In this document: piece after piece, positions 52,798 to 61,567 of the stretch | Layout: each line of letters begins with the position of its first letter | Position numbering within the stretch: the first letter of the stretch is position 1 | Assembly: GCF_025152525.1 (NCBI RefSeq) | Contig: NZ_JALXXL010000012.1 | Span: 5,084-69,083, forward strand | Direction: 5' to 3' | Length of the DNA stretch: 64,000 bases | Source: Corynebacterium sp. p3-SID1056 | GTDB lineage: Bacteria > Actinomycetota > Actinomycetes > Mycobacteriales > Mycobacteriaceae | Translations under genes and position numbers: made by a program | Notes under the pieces: model-generated | Told to the model about the DNA's origin: nothing | Databases searched by the model: none | Seen by the model: only the letters and a program-made list of their open reading frames with translations

Positions 52798-54831
52798 ATG
52801 TCGCATGTGAAACAGGGAAGTAGGGCCGCAGCTGTATGCGTGCTTGTCGCCGCGTGCTTGCTGGCGTGGTGCGCACCGGCGTTCGCGACGGAGACTCAAA
52901 CGACGAGCCAGCCCGCGGAATCGAGCACCGCGATCAGTACTGAGACGAGGACGCTGTCGAGCTCGACGGTGAAGACTTCGGAGGCGGAGGCGTCGGCAAG
53001 CGAGAGCTCTGCCGACGCGAAAGCGGCGCTGATCCTCGACGCCTCGTTTTCGATGCTCGAAGAAGATGCCGATGGCCCGCGTATCGACGCGGCGAAGAAG
53101 GCAACCCACGAGCTGATCGACTCCCTGCCGGCAACGGCGCAGATGGGACTGTTTGCCTACGGTGCGCAGGAGTCGAACGCGCCGGACAATAGGGAAGCGG
53201 GGTGCCGGGATATCCAGCGACTGGTCCCGGTGGGCGAGGTGGACAAGGAAGAGTTCGGCTCGGCGATTGACGGGCTCACCCCGAAGGGGTACACGCCGAT
53301 GGGCAATGCGCTGCGCGAGGCTGCGGAGGAACTGGGCGACGAGGGCGAACGCTCCATCATTCTGGTCTCTGACGGTATTGATACCTGCGCACCGCCGGAG
53401 GTGTGCGACGTGGCCAAGGAGCTGGCTGGCGAAGGTGTGGACCTGGCGATCCACACGGTCGGATTCAAGGCCGATGAGGAGGCGCGCGCGGAGCTGGAGT
53501 GCATCGCGGAAGCTGGCGGCGGGCAGTTCCTGGAGGCGGCCGATGCAAGCAGCCTTGCGGAGTCGCTGAAGTTCTTGGCCCAGCGCGGCGTGGTGAAGTA
53601 CCAGACTGCGGGCACGCCTTTCGAGTTTGCGGACAACCCCGAGGACGCGAAGTGGCTGGGTGAGGGCCAGTACCTGACCACGGTGACGCCGGACCGCTCT
53701 GGCACTACGGACCGGTATTTCCGCACTTCTGTGCCGCCGCGTCACAACGCGCGGATGGTGTTCACCCCGGTCGTGCAGGGGGATGCCATGTGGCAACACA
53801 CAGAGGTCAAGGTGGATCCGGCGGAGGGCATCAATGAGGGCGATCCGGCCTGCGGCGAGTTCCGTGGGAAAGACGAGATCGCTTCGGGTGGACCAGGTTT
53901 TGGTATTAACTCGGCGTTCGCTGCGATGAATCGGGTAGAAGAAGACCACTTGGAGTGCGACATGAGCGACATCCTGGTCAAGATCCAGATCTCCAACGCG
54001 GGCGACGAGGTAGCCGAAGATGTCCCCATCGAAGTCGGAGTCTTCTATGAGCCGATCCCCGGTAAGGAGCAGGCCGACGACTGGGAAGATCGCCGCGTGT
54101 ACAGTGCCGGCGAGTTCCAGGGCGAGATGCCGATTGCGAACTCGCAGCCTGTCTCCGGCGGTACGGGCTTCAACGACGCGGTGGAGATCACCGAGGGCTC
54201 ATACTCCGACCGCATCGTTCCCGGTGAGTTCAAGTTCTTCAAGATTCCGGTGGCCTATGGGCAGCGCCCGGTGATTCGGGCAAAGACGCCGCCTTCGGTT
54301 GCACGCAACGCTGACACCATCGCTATGGGGATCTACGACCCGCTGCGCGTCAAGGCAGCAAGTCAAAGGATGAGCTTCTTTGATGATCCGGAAGAGTCCG
54401 ATCCGGAGGCCCCGAACCAGTACGTGTGGTACGGCAGTGACACTCCCTACCAGGGCGACTTCTACGTCTGGTTTGGCATGGACTGGGCAACCGAAGGCTA
54501 TGACATCGCGGGCGTGGATCAGCCTTTCGAGTTCGAGGTGCTCCTGGATGGCGAGCCTGCCAACGGCGGCCCGGATTGGACGCCCTCGCACGAGAACGGC
54601 CCCGAACCTTCGGACGAGCCGATCACATTCGACGCGGCGGACAGCGCCGCGACGACGTCGGCCTCAGAAGATGAGAGTGACGATGGCCAGGAGGTCAACG
54701 CCGCGAGCGACGAGCAGGACGGTGGCTTTGGGCTGGTGCCGACGCTGCTGGGGGGCTTGCTGGTGCTGCTGCTGGTCGCCGCGGCTGTGGTCTTCTTTAT
54801 CGTGCGCAAGCAGCGCGGCAACTGGCAGTAG
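52798..54831 (+). CDS. secreted membrane-anchored VWA protein, paralogue 1 of 3
   Basis: 677 residues. A signal peptide (cleavage after AFA, about residue 31) precedes a Ser/Thr-rich segment (about 32-75) and a von Willebrand A domain (about 76-265). The MIDAS residues are complete: DASFS (about 80), Thr in KGYTPMG and SDGIDTC; extra cysteines (EAGCRDI, DTCAPPEVC, LECIAEAG) could form disulfides. The following 350 residues hold two jelly-roll-like segments resembling PPC domains (RYFRTSVPPRHNARMVF, GEFKFFKIPVAYGQRPVI). A Glu/Asp/Ser linker, a C-terminal TM (GLVPTLLGGLLVLLLVAAAVVFF) and a basic tail (RKQRGNWQ) end the protein. Metal-dependent ligand binding at the cell surface is inferred. AAAAGGA precedes the ATG. 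Confidence 0.83.
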   Translation: MSHVKQGSRAAAVCVLVAACLLAWCAPAFATETQTTSQPAESSTAISTETRTLSSSTVKTSEAEASASESSADAKAALILDASFSMLEEDADGPRIDAAKKATHELIDSLPATAQMGLFAYGAQESNAPDNREAGCRDIQRLVPVGEVDKEEFGSAIDGLTPKGYTPMGNALREAAEELGDEGERSIILVSDGIDTCAPPEVCDVAKELAGEGVDLAIHTVGFKADEEARAELECIAEAGGGQFLEAADASSLAESLKFLAQRGVVKYQTAGTPFEFADNPEDAKWLGEGQYLTTVTPDRSGTTDRYFRTSVPPRHNARMVFTPVVQGDAMWQHTEVKVDPAEGINEGDPACGEFRGKDEIASGGPGFGINSAFAAMNRVEEDHLECDMSDILVKIQISNAGDEVAEDVPIEVGVFYEPIPGKEQADDWEDRRVYSAGEFQGEMPIANSQPVSGGTGFNDAVEITEGSYSDRIVPGEFKFFKIPVAYGQRPVIRAKTPPSVARNADTIAMGIYDPLRVKAASQRMSFFDDPEESDPEAPNQYVWYGSDTPYQGDFYVWFGMDWATEGYDIAGVDQPFEFEVLLDGEPANGGPDWTPSHENGPEPSDEPITFDAADSAATTSASEDESDDGQEVNAASDEQDGGFGLVPTLLGGLLVLLLVAAAVVFFIVRKQRGNWQ

Positions 54832-54888
54832 TTTGCGGATCCGTAGAACCGGACGCCTGTTGGAGATATTCAGGAAAGGGCTTGAGCA

Positions 54889-56922
54889 ATGTCGAATGTA
54901 AGGGAAAGAAGTCGTGCCGTGGCTGCGTTCGTGCTTGCCGCCGCATGCATGCTGATGTGGGTCGCACCGGCATTCGCGACCGAGACAGCAACGACGACGA
55001 ACCGGCCCGTGGAATCAAGTACCGCGGTGAGCACGGAGACGACAACGCTGTCGAGCTCGACTGTGAGGACCGCGGAGGCGTCGGCAAGCGAGGGCTCCGC
55101 CGACGCGAAAGCGGCGCTGATCCTCGACGCCTCGTTTTCGATGCTCGAGGAGGACGCCGATGGCCCGCGTATCGACGCGGCGAAGAAGGCAACCCACGAG
55201 CTGATCGACTCGCTGCCGGCAACGGCGCAGATGGGACTGTTTGCCTACGGTGCGCAGGAATCGAACGCGCCGGACAACCGCGAGAAAGGCTGTAAGGATA
55301 TCCAGCGTCTGGTCCCTATCGGCGAGGTGGACAAGGATGAGTTCGGCTCGGCGATTGACGGGCTTACCCCGAAGGGGTACACGCCGATGGGCAATGCGTT
55401 GCGCAAGGCCGCAGAGGAGCTGGGCAGCGAGGGGGAGCGCTCCATCATCCTGGTCTCTGACGGCATTGATACCTGCGCACCGCCGGAGGTGTGCGACGTG
55501 GCCAAGGAGCTTGCGGGCCAGGGCGTAGACCTGACGATCCACACTGTTGGCTTCAAGGCGGACGAGGAGGCTCGCGCGGAGCTGGAGTGCATCGCAGAAG
55601 CTGGCGGTGGGCAGTTCTTGGAGGCTGCTGATGCGAGCAGCTTGGCGCAGTCGCTGAAGTTTCTGGCCCAGCGTGGTGTGGAGAAGTATCAAACCGGCGG
55701 CACTGAGTTTGAGTTCTCGGATACTCCGGAGGACGCGAAGTGGCTGGGCGAAGGCCAATATCAGACCACGGTGACCCCGGACCGGGGTACTGCGAAGGAC
55801 CGGTACTTCCGGATTTCCGTGCCGCCACGCCACAACGCACGCGTGGTGTTTTCTCCCCTGTGGCAGTCCGAAGGCACATGGGAGGACGGGCACCTGAAAA
55901 TTGATCCGGTGGAGCTGACCAACGAGGGTGATGCGGAGTGTGGCTGGTTCCCGGTTACGCACACTGCGTTCGTCTCTGCTGGGCCGGACTACGGGATCGA
56001 ATCTGCGAATGCCTCGGTAGAGCGCAACGAAGAGTCGCACATGGAGTGCGATATGAGCGACATCCTGGTCAAGACGCAGGTATCCGATGTTGAAGGGGAA
56101 ATCACCGAGGATATCGCGCTCGAGGTCAGCGTATTCTATGAGCCGATTCCTAGCGATGAGGAGAAAACTGAGTGGTCAGACGGCAAAATTATCAAAGCTG
56201 GCGACTACCTTGGTGAGATGCCGATGAAGAACCCCGAGCCGATTTCCGGCGGCACCGGGTTCAATGATGCGGTAGACATCACCGAGGGCACGTACTCCGA
56301 CAACATCATCCCTGGTGAGTTCAGGTTCTACAAGATCCCGGTGACCTATGGACAGCGGCCGGTGGTGAAGGTGAAAACGCCGGAGTCGGTCGCGCACAAC
56401 GCCGATAGCCTCGGCTTCGGCATCTACGATCCGATGCGCAACGAGCTCGTGCGCAACCCGTTGAACTTCTTCATGGATGCAGCCGAATCCGATGCGGAAA
56501 CGCTGAGCCAGTACGTGTGGCACGACACCAGCACTCCCTACCAGGGCGAGTATTACATCTGGGTCGGCATGGGGTGGGTGCACGAAGGCTATGACATCAC
56601 TGGCGTGGAGCAGCCCTTCGAGTTTGAGGTGGTCATGGACGGCGAGCCAGCCAACGGCGGCCCGGATTGGACGCCGACGCATGAGGACGGGCCGGAGCCC
56701 TCGGACGAGCCGATCAAGTTTGACGCGGCGGATAGCACTGCCGAGACGACCGCTTCGCAGGAAGAGGGCGGCGATGACCAGGAAGTCAACGCTGCGAACA
56801 ACGAGCAGGACGGTGGCTTCGGTCTGGTGCCGACGCTGCTCGGCGGCCTGCTGGTGCTGTTGCTGATCGTCGCGGCGGTGGTGTTCTTCATCGTGCGCAA
56901 GCAGCGCGGCAACTGGCAGTAG
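54889..56922 (+). CDS. secreted membrane-anchored VWA protein, paralogue 2 of 3
   Basis: 677 residues with the same architecture as its neighbours: signal peptide ending AFA, Thr-rich spacer, VWA domain with intact MIDAS (DASFSMLEED, KGYTPMGNALRKAAEELG, SDGIDTCAPPEVCDV), two PPC-like beta segments (DRYFRISVPPRHNARVVF, GEFRFYKIPVTYGQRPVV), an acidic linker, TM and tail RKQRGNWQ. It is almost identical to paralogue 1 in the VWA part and more divergent in the middle (KIDPVELTNEGDAECGWFPVT). Starts 57 bases after paralogue 1, from a shortened version of the upstream region, so it may depend on read-through. Confidence 0.83.
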   Translation: MSNVRERSRAVAAFVLAAACMLMWVAPAFATETATTTNRPVESSTAVSTETTTLSSSTVRTAEASASEGSADAKAALILDASFSMLEEDADGPRIDAAKKATHELIDSLPATAQMGLFAYGAQESNAPDNREKGCKDIQRLVPIGEVDKDEFGSAIDGLTPKGYTPMGNALRKAAEELGSEGERSIILVSDGIDTCAPPEVCDVAKELAGQGVDLTIHTVGFKADEEARAELECIAEAGGGQFLEAADASSLAQSLKFLAQRGVEKYQTGGTEFEFSDTPEDAKWLGEGQYQTTVTPDRGTAKDRYFRISVPPRHNARVVFSPLWQSEGTWEDGHLKIDPVELTNEGDAECGWFPVTHTAFVSAGPDYGIESANASVERNEESHMECDMSDILVKTQVSDVEGEITEDIALEVSVFYEPIPSDEEKTEWSDGKIIKAGDYLGEMPMKNPEPISGGTGFNDAVDITEGTYSDNIIPGEFRFYKIPVTYGQRPVVKVKTPESVAHNADSLGFGIYDPMRNELVRNPLNFFMDAAESDAETLSQYVWHDTSTPYQGEYYIWVGMGWVHEGYDITGVEQPFEFEVVMDGEPANGGPDWTPTHEDGPEPSDEPIKFDAADSTAETTASQEEGGDDQEVNAANNEQDGGFGLVPTLLGGLLVLLLIVAAVVFFIVRKQRGNWQ

Positions 56923-57019
56923 ATTAGCGCGCAAGATAACAGGACACCTGTTGCGAAAGTGGAGATTCGCTTTTAGTGTGGGGTGTGGCCCTGGTAACAA
57001 TCTGGACGGGAGTTGAACA

Positions 57020-59038
57020 ATGTCGCGCACGCAAAGAGGGAGTCACGCTGTGGCGGTGCTCGTGCTTGCTGTTGCGTGCATGCTGATGTGGGTGGTGCCC
57101 GCGATCGCAACGGAAACGGCGACCTCGCCGGCGACGTCGAGTACGGCGATCAGTACGGAGACGAAGACGGTTCCGGGGACGACGACGCGGGCGTCGGCAA
57201 GCGAAGGCTCCGTCGACGCGAAAGCGGCGCTGATTCTTGACGCCTCCTTCTCCATGGTTGAGGAGGACGCCGATGGTCCACGTATCGACGCGGCGAAGAA
57301 GGCGACACACGAGCTGATTGATTCCCTGCCGGATACGGCCAACATTGGCCTGCTCACCTATGGGGCGCAGGAGTCGAACGCGCCGGACAATCGCGAGCGC
57401 GGCTGCCGGGATATTCAGACGCTTGTACCGGTGGGGTCCCTGGACAGGCAGGAATTTGGCGCGGCTATCGACGGGCTCACGCCGAAGGGCTACACGCCGA
57501 TGGGTAACGCGCTGCGCAAGGCAGCGGAGGAGCTGGGCAATGAGGGAGAGCGCTCCATCATCCTGGTCTCCGACGGCATTGATTCCTGTGCGCCGCCAGA
57601 GGTCTGCGACGTGGCCAAGGAGCTGGCGGGTCAGGGAGTGGACCTGGCGATCCATACCGTTGGGTTCAAAGCGGACGAGGAAGCGCGCGCGGAGCTGGAG
57701 TGCATTGCTCAAGCTGGTGGCGGGCAGTTCCTCGAGGCCGCTGACGCCGGGAGCCTGGCTGAATCGCTCAAATTCCTCGCTCAGCGCGGGGTAGACACCT
57801 ACAAGGCCGACGGCACGCCCTTCGAGTTTGCGGATACCCCTGAGGATGCGAAGTGGCTGGGCGAAGGTCAGTACCGAACCACAATTCCTGCCGATGCGGA
57901 TTCCGAGCAGGACCAGTACTTCCGCGTCTCTATTCCGCCGCGTCACCACGGTCACGTTGTGGTGACGCCGATGTGGCAAACCGATGGTGGCTGGGATTGG
58001 TCCTCCGCGAAGGTCGAAATTAAAGACGTGACCAATGAGGGCGAGGAAAACTGTGGGGTCCTCTCGGCACCCGTCACCGCGAGGCAAATGCACGGAAGGA
58101 CGCACCCTGGCGGCTTCGCTATGAAGCGAGACTACAGAACAAGCGTCGACTGCGACATGAGTGACATCCTCGTAACGACACAGCTTTCCGGCGTAGATGA
58201 TGCCGCTCCGGAGGGCGTAGACCTTGAGGTGCAGGTGTTCTACGAGCCGGTCGCCGACGAGGCGCAGGAGAAAGAGTGGGAAGAAAACCCGCTCGCCCAG
58301 CCCAGCGAGTACTCGGGCGAGCTGAAGGTGGAAAACCCGCAGCCGCTCAACGGTGGCACGAGCTTCAACGAGGCTGAGGAGATCACGGAGGGTTCGTACT
58401 CCGGTGTGATCGTGCCAGGCGAGTACCGCTATTACAAGATCCCCGTCTCCAACGGGCAGCGCCCTGTCGTCACTGTGAAGTCAGAAAAGTCGCTTACGGG
58501 TGCCGCTGGCAACATTAAATTCGGCGTGCGCGATCCATTGCGCCAGGATCGTGCCCAGTCCACGCTGGGGCTCTACGATGAGGAAAATGAAGAGGGGCCG
58601 ATCGCCCCGTCGGCGCGCGTCTGGCCAGGGATTGAGGCACCCTACCAGGGCGACTACTACATCTGGTTCAGTCAGGACTGGGTCTACGGCAACACGGCCC
58701 CCACCGGCGTGGAGCAGCCCTACGAGTTTGCGGTCGCCCTCGACGGTGAACCAGCTGAAGGTGGTCCGGACTGGGTGCCCACCAGTGAGCCGGGCCCGGA
58801 GCCGGCGGACGAGCCGCTGAAGTTCGACGCGGTATCTGACAGCGAAGCCGAGAGCACCGCGGAAAGCTCAGTTGCCGAAGCGGAAGATAGCGAGGCTCAG
58901 GAGCAAGCCGCTGCGGAGGAGGAATCCGATGGCTTTGGTCTCGTGCCGATGCTGCTCGGCGGGGCAGTGGTGCTCTTGCTCGTCGCGGCTGTAGTGGCGT
59001 TGGTGATTCGTCGGAAGGCGTCGGACAGCTGGCAGTAG
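57020..59038 (+). CDS. secreted membrane-anchored VWA protein, paralogue 3 of 3
   Basis: 672 residues, the most divergent of the three. Signal peptide ends AIA; the Thr-rich spacer is shorter. The VWA domain keeps the MIDAS (DASFSMVEED, KGYTPMG, SDGIDSC) but reads DTANIGLLTYG where the others have ATAQMGLFAYG. PPC-like segments (DQYFRVSIPPRHHGHVVV, GEYRYYKIPVSNGQRPVV) follow. The acidic linker (AESTAESSVAEAEDSEAQEQ) is longer and the TM/tail differ (VLLLVAAVVALVIRRKASDSWQ). Upstream DNA resembles that of paralogue 1 more than paralogue 2. It is followed by the second tRNA-Asp gene. Confidence 0.83.
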   Translation: MSRTQRGSHAVAVLVLAVACMLMWVVPAIATETATSPATSSTAISTETKTVPGTTTRASASEGSVDAKAALILDASFSMVEEDADGPRIDAAKKATHELIDSLPDTANIGLLTYGAQESNAPDNRERGCRDIQTLVPVGSLDRQEFGAAIDGLTPKGYTPMGNALRKAAEELGNEGERSIILVSDGIDSCAPPEVCDVAKELAGQGVDLAIHTVGFKADEEARAELECIAQAGGGQFLEAADAGSLAESLKFLAQRGVDTYKADGTPFEFADTPEDAKWLGEGQYRTTIPADADSEQDQYFRVSIPPRHHGHVVVTPMWQTDGGWDWSSAKVEIKDVTNEGEENCGVLSAPVTARQMHGRTHPGGFAMKRDYRTSVDCDMSDILVTTQLSGVDDAAPEGVDLEVQVFYEPVADEAQEKEWEENPLAQPSEYSGELKVENPQPLNGGTSFNEAEEITEGSYSGVIVPGEYRYYKIPVSNGQRPVVTVKSEKSLTGAAGNIKFGVRDPLRQDRAQSTLGLYDEENEEGPIAPSARVWPGIEAPYQGDYYIWFSQDWVYGNTAPTGVEQPYEFAVALDGEPAEGGPDWVPTSEPGPEPADEPLKFDAVSDSEAESTAESSVAEAEDSEAQEQAAAEEESDGFGLVPMLLGGAVVLLLVAAVVALVIRRKASDSWQ

Positions 59039-59068
59039 AGGTGTAGAAAACCCTCGCGAAGTGCGGAT

Positions 59069-59097
59069 TTGTTGCTCTTACCGGTGGCATGTAAAGT
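59069..59097 (+). promoter_or_regulatory. promoter for tRNA-Asp copy 2 / tRNA-Phe
   Basis: -35 TTGTTG at 59069-59074, 17-bp spacer, -10 TAAAGT at 59092-59097, 37 bases before the tRNA. Confidence 0.6.
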
Positions 59098-59134
59098 AAC
59101 AATCCGTGCCCAAGAGAGCACAACAAAAGAATAA

Positions 59135-59208
59135 GGCCCTGTGGCGCAGTTGGTTAGCGCGCCGCCCTGTCACGGCGGAGGTCGCGGGTTCAAGTCCCGT
59201 CAGGGTCG
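59135..59208 (+). tRNA. tRNA-Asp (anticodon GTC), copy 2
   Basis: Identical over 74 bases to copy 1 at 52582-52655. The flanks differ beyond a few bases on each side, so the identity ends sharply at the tRNA gene. Followed 22 bases later by tRNA-Phe. Confidence 0.96.
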
Positions 59209-59230
59209 CAGAACTACCTCGCGTAGTTCC

Positions 59231-59303
59231 GGCCAGATAGCTCAGTTGGTAGAGCACACGCCTGAAAAGTGTGGGGTCGCCAGTTCGATCCTGGCTCTGG
59301 CCA
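59231..59303 (+). tRNA. tRNA-Phe (anticodon GAA)
   Basis: 73-nt cloverleaf: acceptor GGCCAGA with TCTGGCC, D-arm GCTCAGTTGGTAGAGC, anticodon stem CACGC/GTGTG with loop CTGAAAA, T-arm GCCAGTTCGATCCTGGC. CCA is not encoded. Confidence 0.96.
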
Positions 59304-59310
59304 CACCCCA

Positions 59311-59333
59311 GCCCCTCCACCCTGTGGAGGGGC
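59311..59333 (+). terminator. terminator after tRNA-Phe
   Basis: Perfect 10-bp stem GCCCCTCCAC / GTGGAGGGGC with a three-base loop, followed by TTCGTGTT. Confidence 0.8.
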
Positions 59334-59430
59334 TTCGTGTTATGTCACACGAGCCGCCATAGAGTATTCGGTAGGCTGGGCCACTAAATGTGCCATTGCA
59401 CCCTGACGGAATTCTCAAAAAGGAGCGATC

Positions 59431-59724
59431 ATGTCGGAGACTGCTACTCAGCCGGAGCTTTCTAAAAACGAGGAGAAGGGCCAGTACGAAGTGCACGTGG
59501 GCGGCGAGCTTGCGGGTTTCGCCACCTACACCGACAAGGGGGAGGCTCGCGAGCTGCCGCACACGGTCGTCGACCCCAAGTTCCGGGGGCAGGGTCTGTC
59601 GAAGCCGTTGATCAAGTTCGCGCTTGACGACGCTCGCGCGGATGGCCGCACCGTCGTCCCCTCCTGCCCGGCGGTGGCGCGCTACATCGTGCAGAACCCC
59701 GAATACAAGGACTTAGTCGAGTAA
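59431..59724 (+). CDS. small GNAT-like acetyltransferase (YidJ/NATD1 type)
   Basis: 97 residues of the minimal GNAT family: YEVHVGGELAGFATYTDKGEARELPHTVVDPKFRGQGLSKPLIKFALDDARADGRTVVPSCPAVARYI. The acetyl-CoA loop R-G-Q-G-L-S-K-P-L and the VVPSCPAVARYI ending are diagnostic. Substrate unknown. AAAAGGAG precedes the ATG. Convergent with cysE, 17 bases apart. Confidence 0.85.
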   Translation: MSETATQPELSKNEEKGQYEVHVGGELAGFATYTDKGEARELPHTVVDPKFRGQGLSKPLIKFALDDARADGRTVVPSCPAVARYIVQNPEYKDLVE

Positions 59725-59741
59725 ACCTGCGCCTCAGCGGG

Positions 59742-60329
59742 CTAAATAACGTAGTGCCCGTTGTCGAAGTAGCAGTCCGGGTCGACCAGTTTGCGGACCT
59801 CGGTCTCCTTGCGTTCGCGCGCCTTGGCGGGAATGCCCACCGCGATGGAGTTTTCCGGGATGTCCTTGGTCACGACGGCGTTGGCGCCGACGGCGGAGTT
59901 CGCGCCGATGGTAACCGGGCCTAAGACTTTCGCACCTGCGCCGATGGTGACGTTGTCGCCGATGGTGGGGTGCCGCTTGGTCTGTGTGAGCACCTGGCCG
60001 CCCAGGGTGACGCCGTGGTAGAGCATCACGCCGTCGCCGATTTCTGCGGTCTCCCCGATGACGATCCCCATGCCGTGGTCGATGAAGAAGCGACGGCCGA
60101 TGGTGGCGCCCGGGTGGATCTCAATACCGGTGAAGAACCGGTTGGCCTGCGCGAGGATGCGCGCGAGCCCCTTGAAGTTGCGCTGCCACATCCAGTGGCA
60201 AATACGGTGCACCCAGATCGCGTGAAGCCCCGAATACACGATGGCATTTTCCACGTCGCCGCGTGCGGCGGGGTCGTGGGCCCTCGCGTTGTCCAAGTCT
60301 TCTTTGATGCGCGAAAAGATGCTGAGCAT
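59742..60329 (-). CDS. cysE: serine O-acetyltransferase
   Basis: First step of cysteine synthesis: serine + acetyl-CoA to O-acetylserine. The 195-residue short form (like B. subtilis) lacks most of the N-terminal domain: [25 protein letters not shown], then left-handed beta-helix hexapeptides with [43 protein letters not shown] and [15 protein letters not shown]. The ATG at 60329 follows TAGACT by seven bases (leaderless pattern), so it has its own promoter downstream of cysK. The C-terminus ends HYVI; a terminal Ile fits docking into CysK. Confidence 0.94.
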   Translation of the reverse strand: MLSIFSRIKEDLDNARAHDPAARGDVENAIVYSGLHAIWVHRICHWMWQRNFKGLARILAQANRFFTGIEIHPGATIGRRFFIDHGMGIVIGETAEIGDGVMLYHGVTLGGQVLTQTKRHPTIGDNVTIGAGAKVLGPVTIGANSAVGANAVVTKDIPENSIAVGIPAKARERKETEVRKLVDPDCYFDNGHYVI

Positions 60330-60436
60330 GCGGGAAAGTCTACCTTTCGTGCCTAGGCCTTGCGGCGACGCGTTGCGCATGGCCTGAGCTGCCGCGAAGC
60401 GGGCAGGTCAGGGCTGCGTGGACGCGAGAATAAAAA

Positions 60437-60500
60437 ATGAGCACCACGGTGTGCAGCGTGGTGCTCATGGGACCTTAGGGCGTACCGAGCGGTACGCCCT
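60437..60500 (-). terminator. double-hairpin terminator after cysK
   Basis: Reading on the minus strand, a first stem AGGGCGTACC / GGTACGCCCT (60477-60500) is followed by ATGAGCACCACG / CGTGGTGCTCAT (60437-60468) and a TTTTTTA run (60431-60437 on the plus strand as A's). It separates cysK from cysE. Confidence 0.85.
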
Positions 60501-60517
60501 CAGGCTTGAGGCGGCGA

Positions 60518-61453
60518 CTAGTCGCGGATGTCCTCGTAGAGGATGGTCGAGACGTAGCGCTCGCCGAAGTCCGGAATGATGACCACGATGGTCTTGCCTT
60601 CATTCTCAGGACGGTTGGCCAGCTCCAACGCAGCCTTCACGTTTGCACCAGCGGAGATGCCGGCGAGGACAGCATCCTCGCGAGCCAGCTCGCGGGAGGT
60701 TGCAACGGCGTCCTCATTGGAAACGGTAATGATCTCATCGACCACGTTGCGGTCGAAGGTGCCTGGGATGAAGTTGGCACCCAGCCCCTGGATCTTGTGC
60801 GGGCCGGCCTCGCCGGTGGACAGCAGCGGGGAAGCTGCCGGCTCGACGGCGACGTTCTTCACCTCTGCCTTCTGCTCCTTGAGGTACTTGCCGGCGCCAG
60901 AGATGGTGCCGCCGGTGCCGACGCCAGCGACGAGGAAGTCGACCTCGCCATCGGTGTCCTCCCAGATCTCCGGGCCGGTGGTGGCGTAGTGGATCGCCGG
61001 GTTGGCCTCGTTCTCAAACTGGCGGGCCAGGATGGCGCCCGGGTCGTTGGCGACGATCTCGTCTGCCTTCTCCACCGCGCCCTTCATGCCGGCTGCGCCT
61101 GGGGTAAGCACGATTTCCGCACCGAAGGCGCGCAGCACCACGCGGCGCTCGGTCGACATGGTCTCCGGCATGGTCAGGATGACCTTGTAGCCCTTCGCTG
61201 CGCCGGCGAGTGCGAGCGCGATGCCGGTGTTACCGGAGGTTGCCTCGACGATGGTGCCGCCCGGCTTGAGGTCGCCGGACTTCTCAGCGGCCTCAATAAT
61301 GGCCTTGCCGATGCGGTCCTTGACCGAGTTTGCCGGGTTGTAGAACTCCAGCTTGGCCAGGACGCGGGCCTTTGAATCCTTGGTAATGCCGCTCAGCTCG
61401 ACCAGCGGTGTGCCGCCGATGAGTTCCAGGACGTTGTTGGCAATCTTTGCCAT
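60518..61453 (-). CDS. cysK: cysteine synthase A (O-acetylserine sulfhydrylase)
   Basis: PLP enzyme making cysteine from O-acetylserine and sulfide. 311 residues: [12 protein letters not shown] Lys in [30 protein letters not shown], phosphate-binding [12 protein letters not shown] and [29 protein letters not shown] lies upstream of the ATG. A McbR-like box overlaps the promoter. Works with CysE encoded immediately downstream. Confidence 0.95.
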   Translation of the reverse strand: MAKIANNVLELIGGTPLVELSGITKDSKARVLAKLEFYNPANSVKDRIGKAIIEAAEKSGDLKPGGTIVEATSGNTGIALALAGAAKGYKVILTMPETMSTERRVVLRAFGAEIVLTPGAAGMKGAVEKADEIVANDPGAILARQFENEANPAIHYATTGPEIWEDTDGEVDFLVAGVGTGGTISGAGKYLKEQKAEVKNVAVEPAASPLLSTGEAGPHKIQGLGANFIPGTFDRNVVDEIITVSNEDAVATSRELAREDAVLAGISAGANVKAALELANRPENEGKTIVVIIPDFGERYVSTILYEDIRD

Positions 61454-61502
61454 AGCGGATCAGCTCCTTGACGTTTCTTCGCGTTTTCTCGTTGTGTGGC
61501 TC

Positions 61503-61535
61503 ACTATACACGCAAAAACTAGACCGTCTAGTCCA
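61503..61535 (-). promoter_or_regulatory. cysK promoter with McbR-type operator
   Basis: TAGACCGTCTAGTCCA (61520-61535) fits the C. glutamicum McbR consensus TAGAC-N6-GTCTA with one mismatch. It covers the -35 region of a minus-strand promoter whose -10 is TATAGT (plus-strand 61503-61508), about 50 bases before the cysK ATG. McbR represses sulfur-amino-acid genes, so repression of cysK is expected. Confidence 0.7.
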
Positions 61536-61567
61536 CTTGAAATGTACCGCTCAGTTTGTCGGCGAAG

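Noticed and set aside
52582..59208. Integrative element using tRNA-Asp as attachment site
   Set aside because: Duplicate tRNA genes fit such a scenario, but no integrase, excisionase or other mobility gene lies between them; kept as an island of unknown mechanism rather than called a mobile element.
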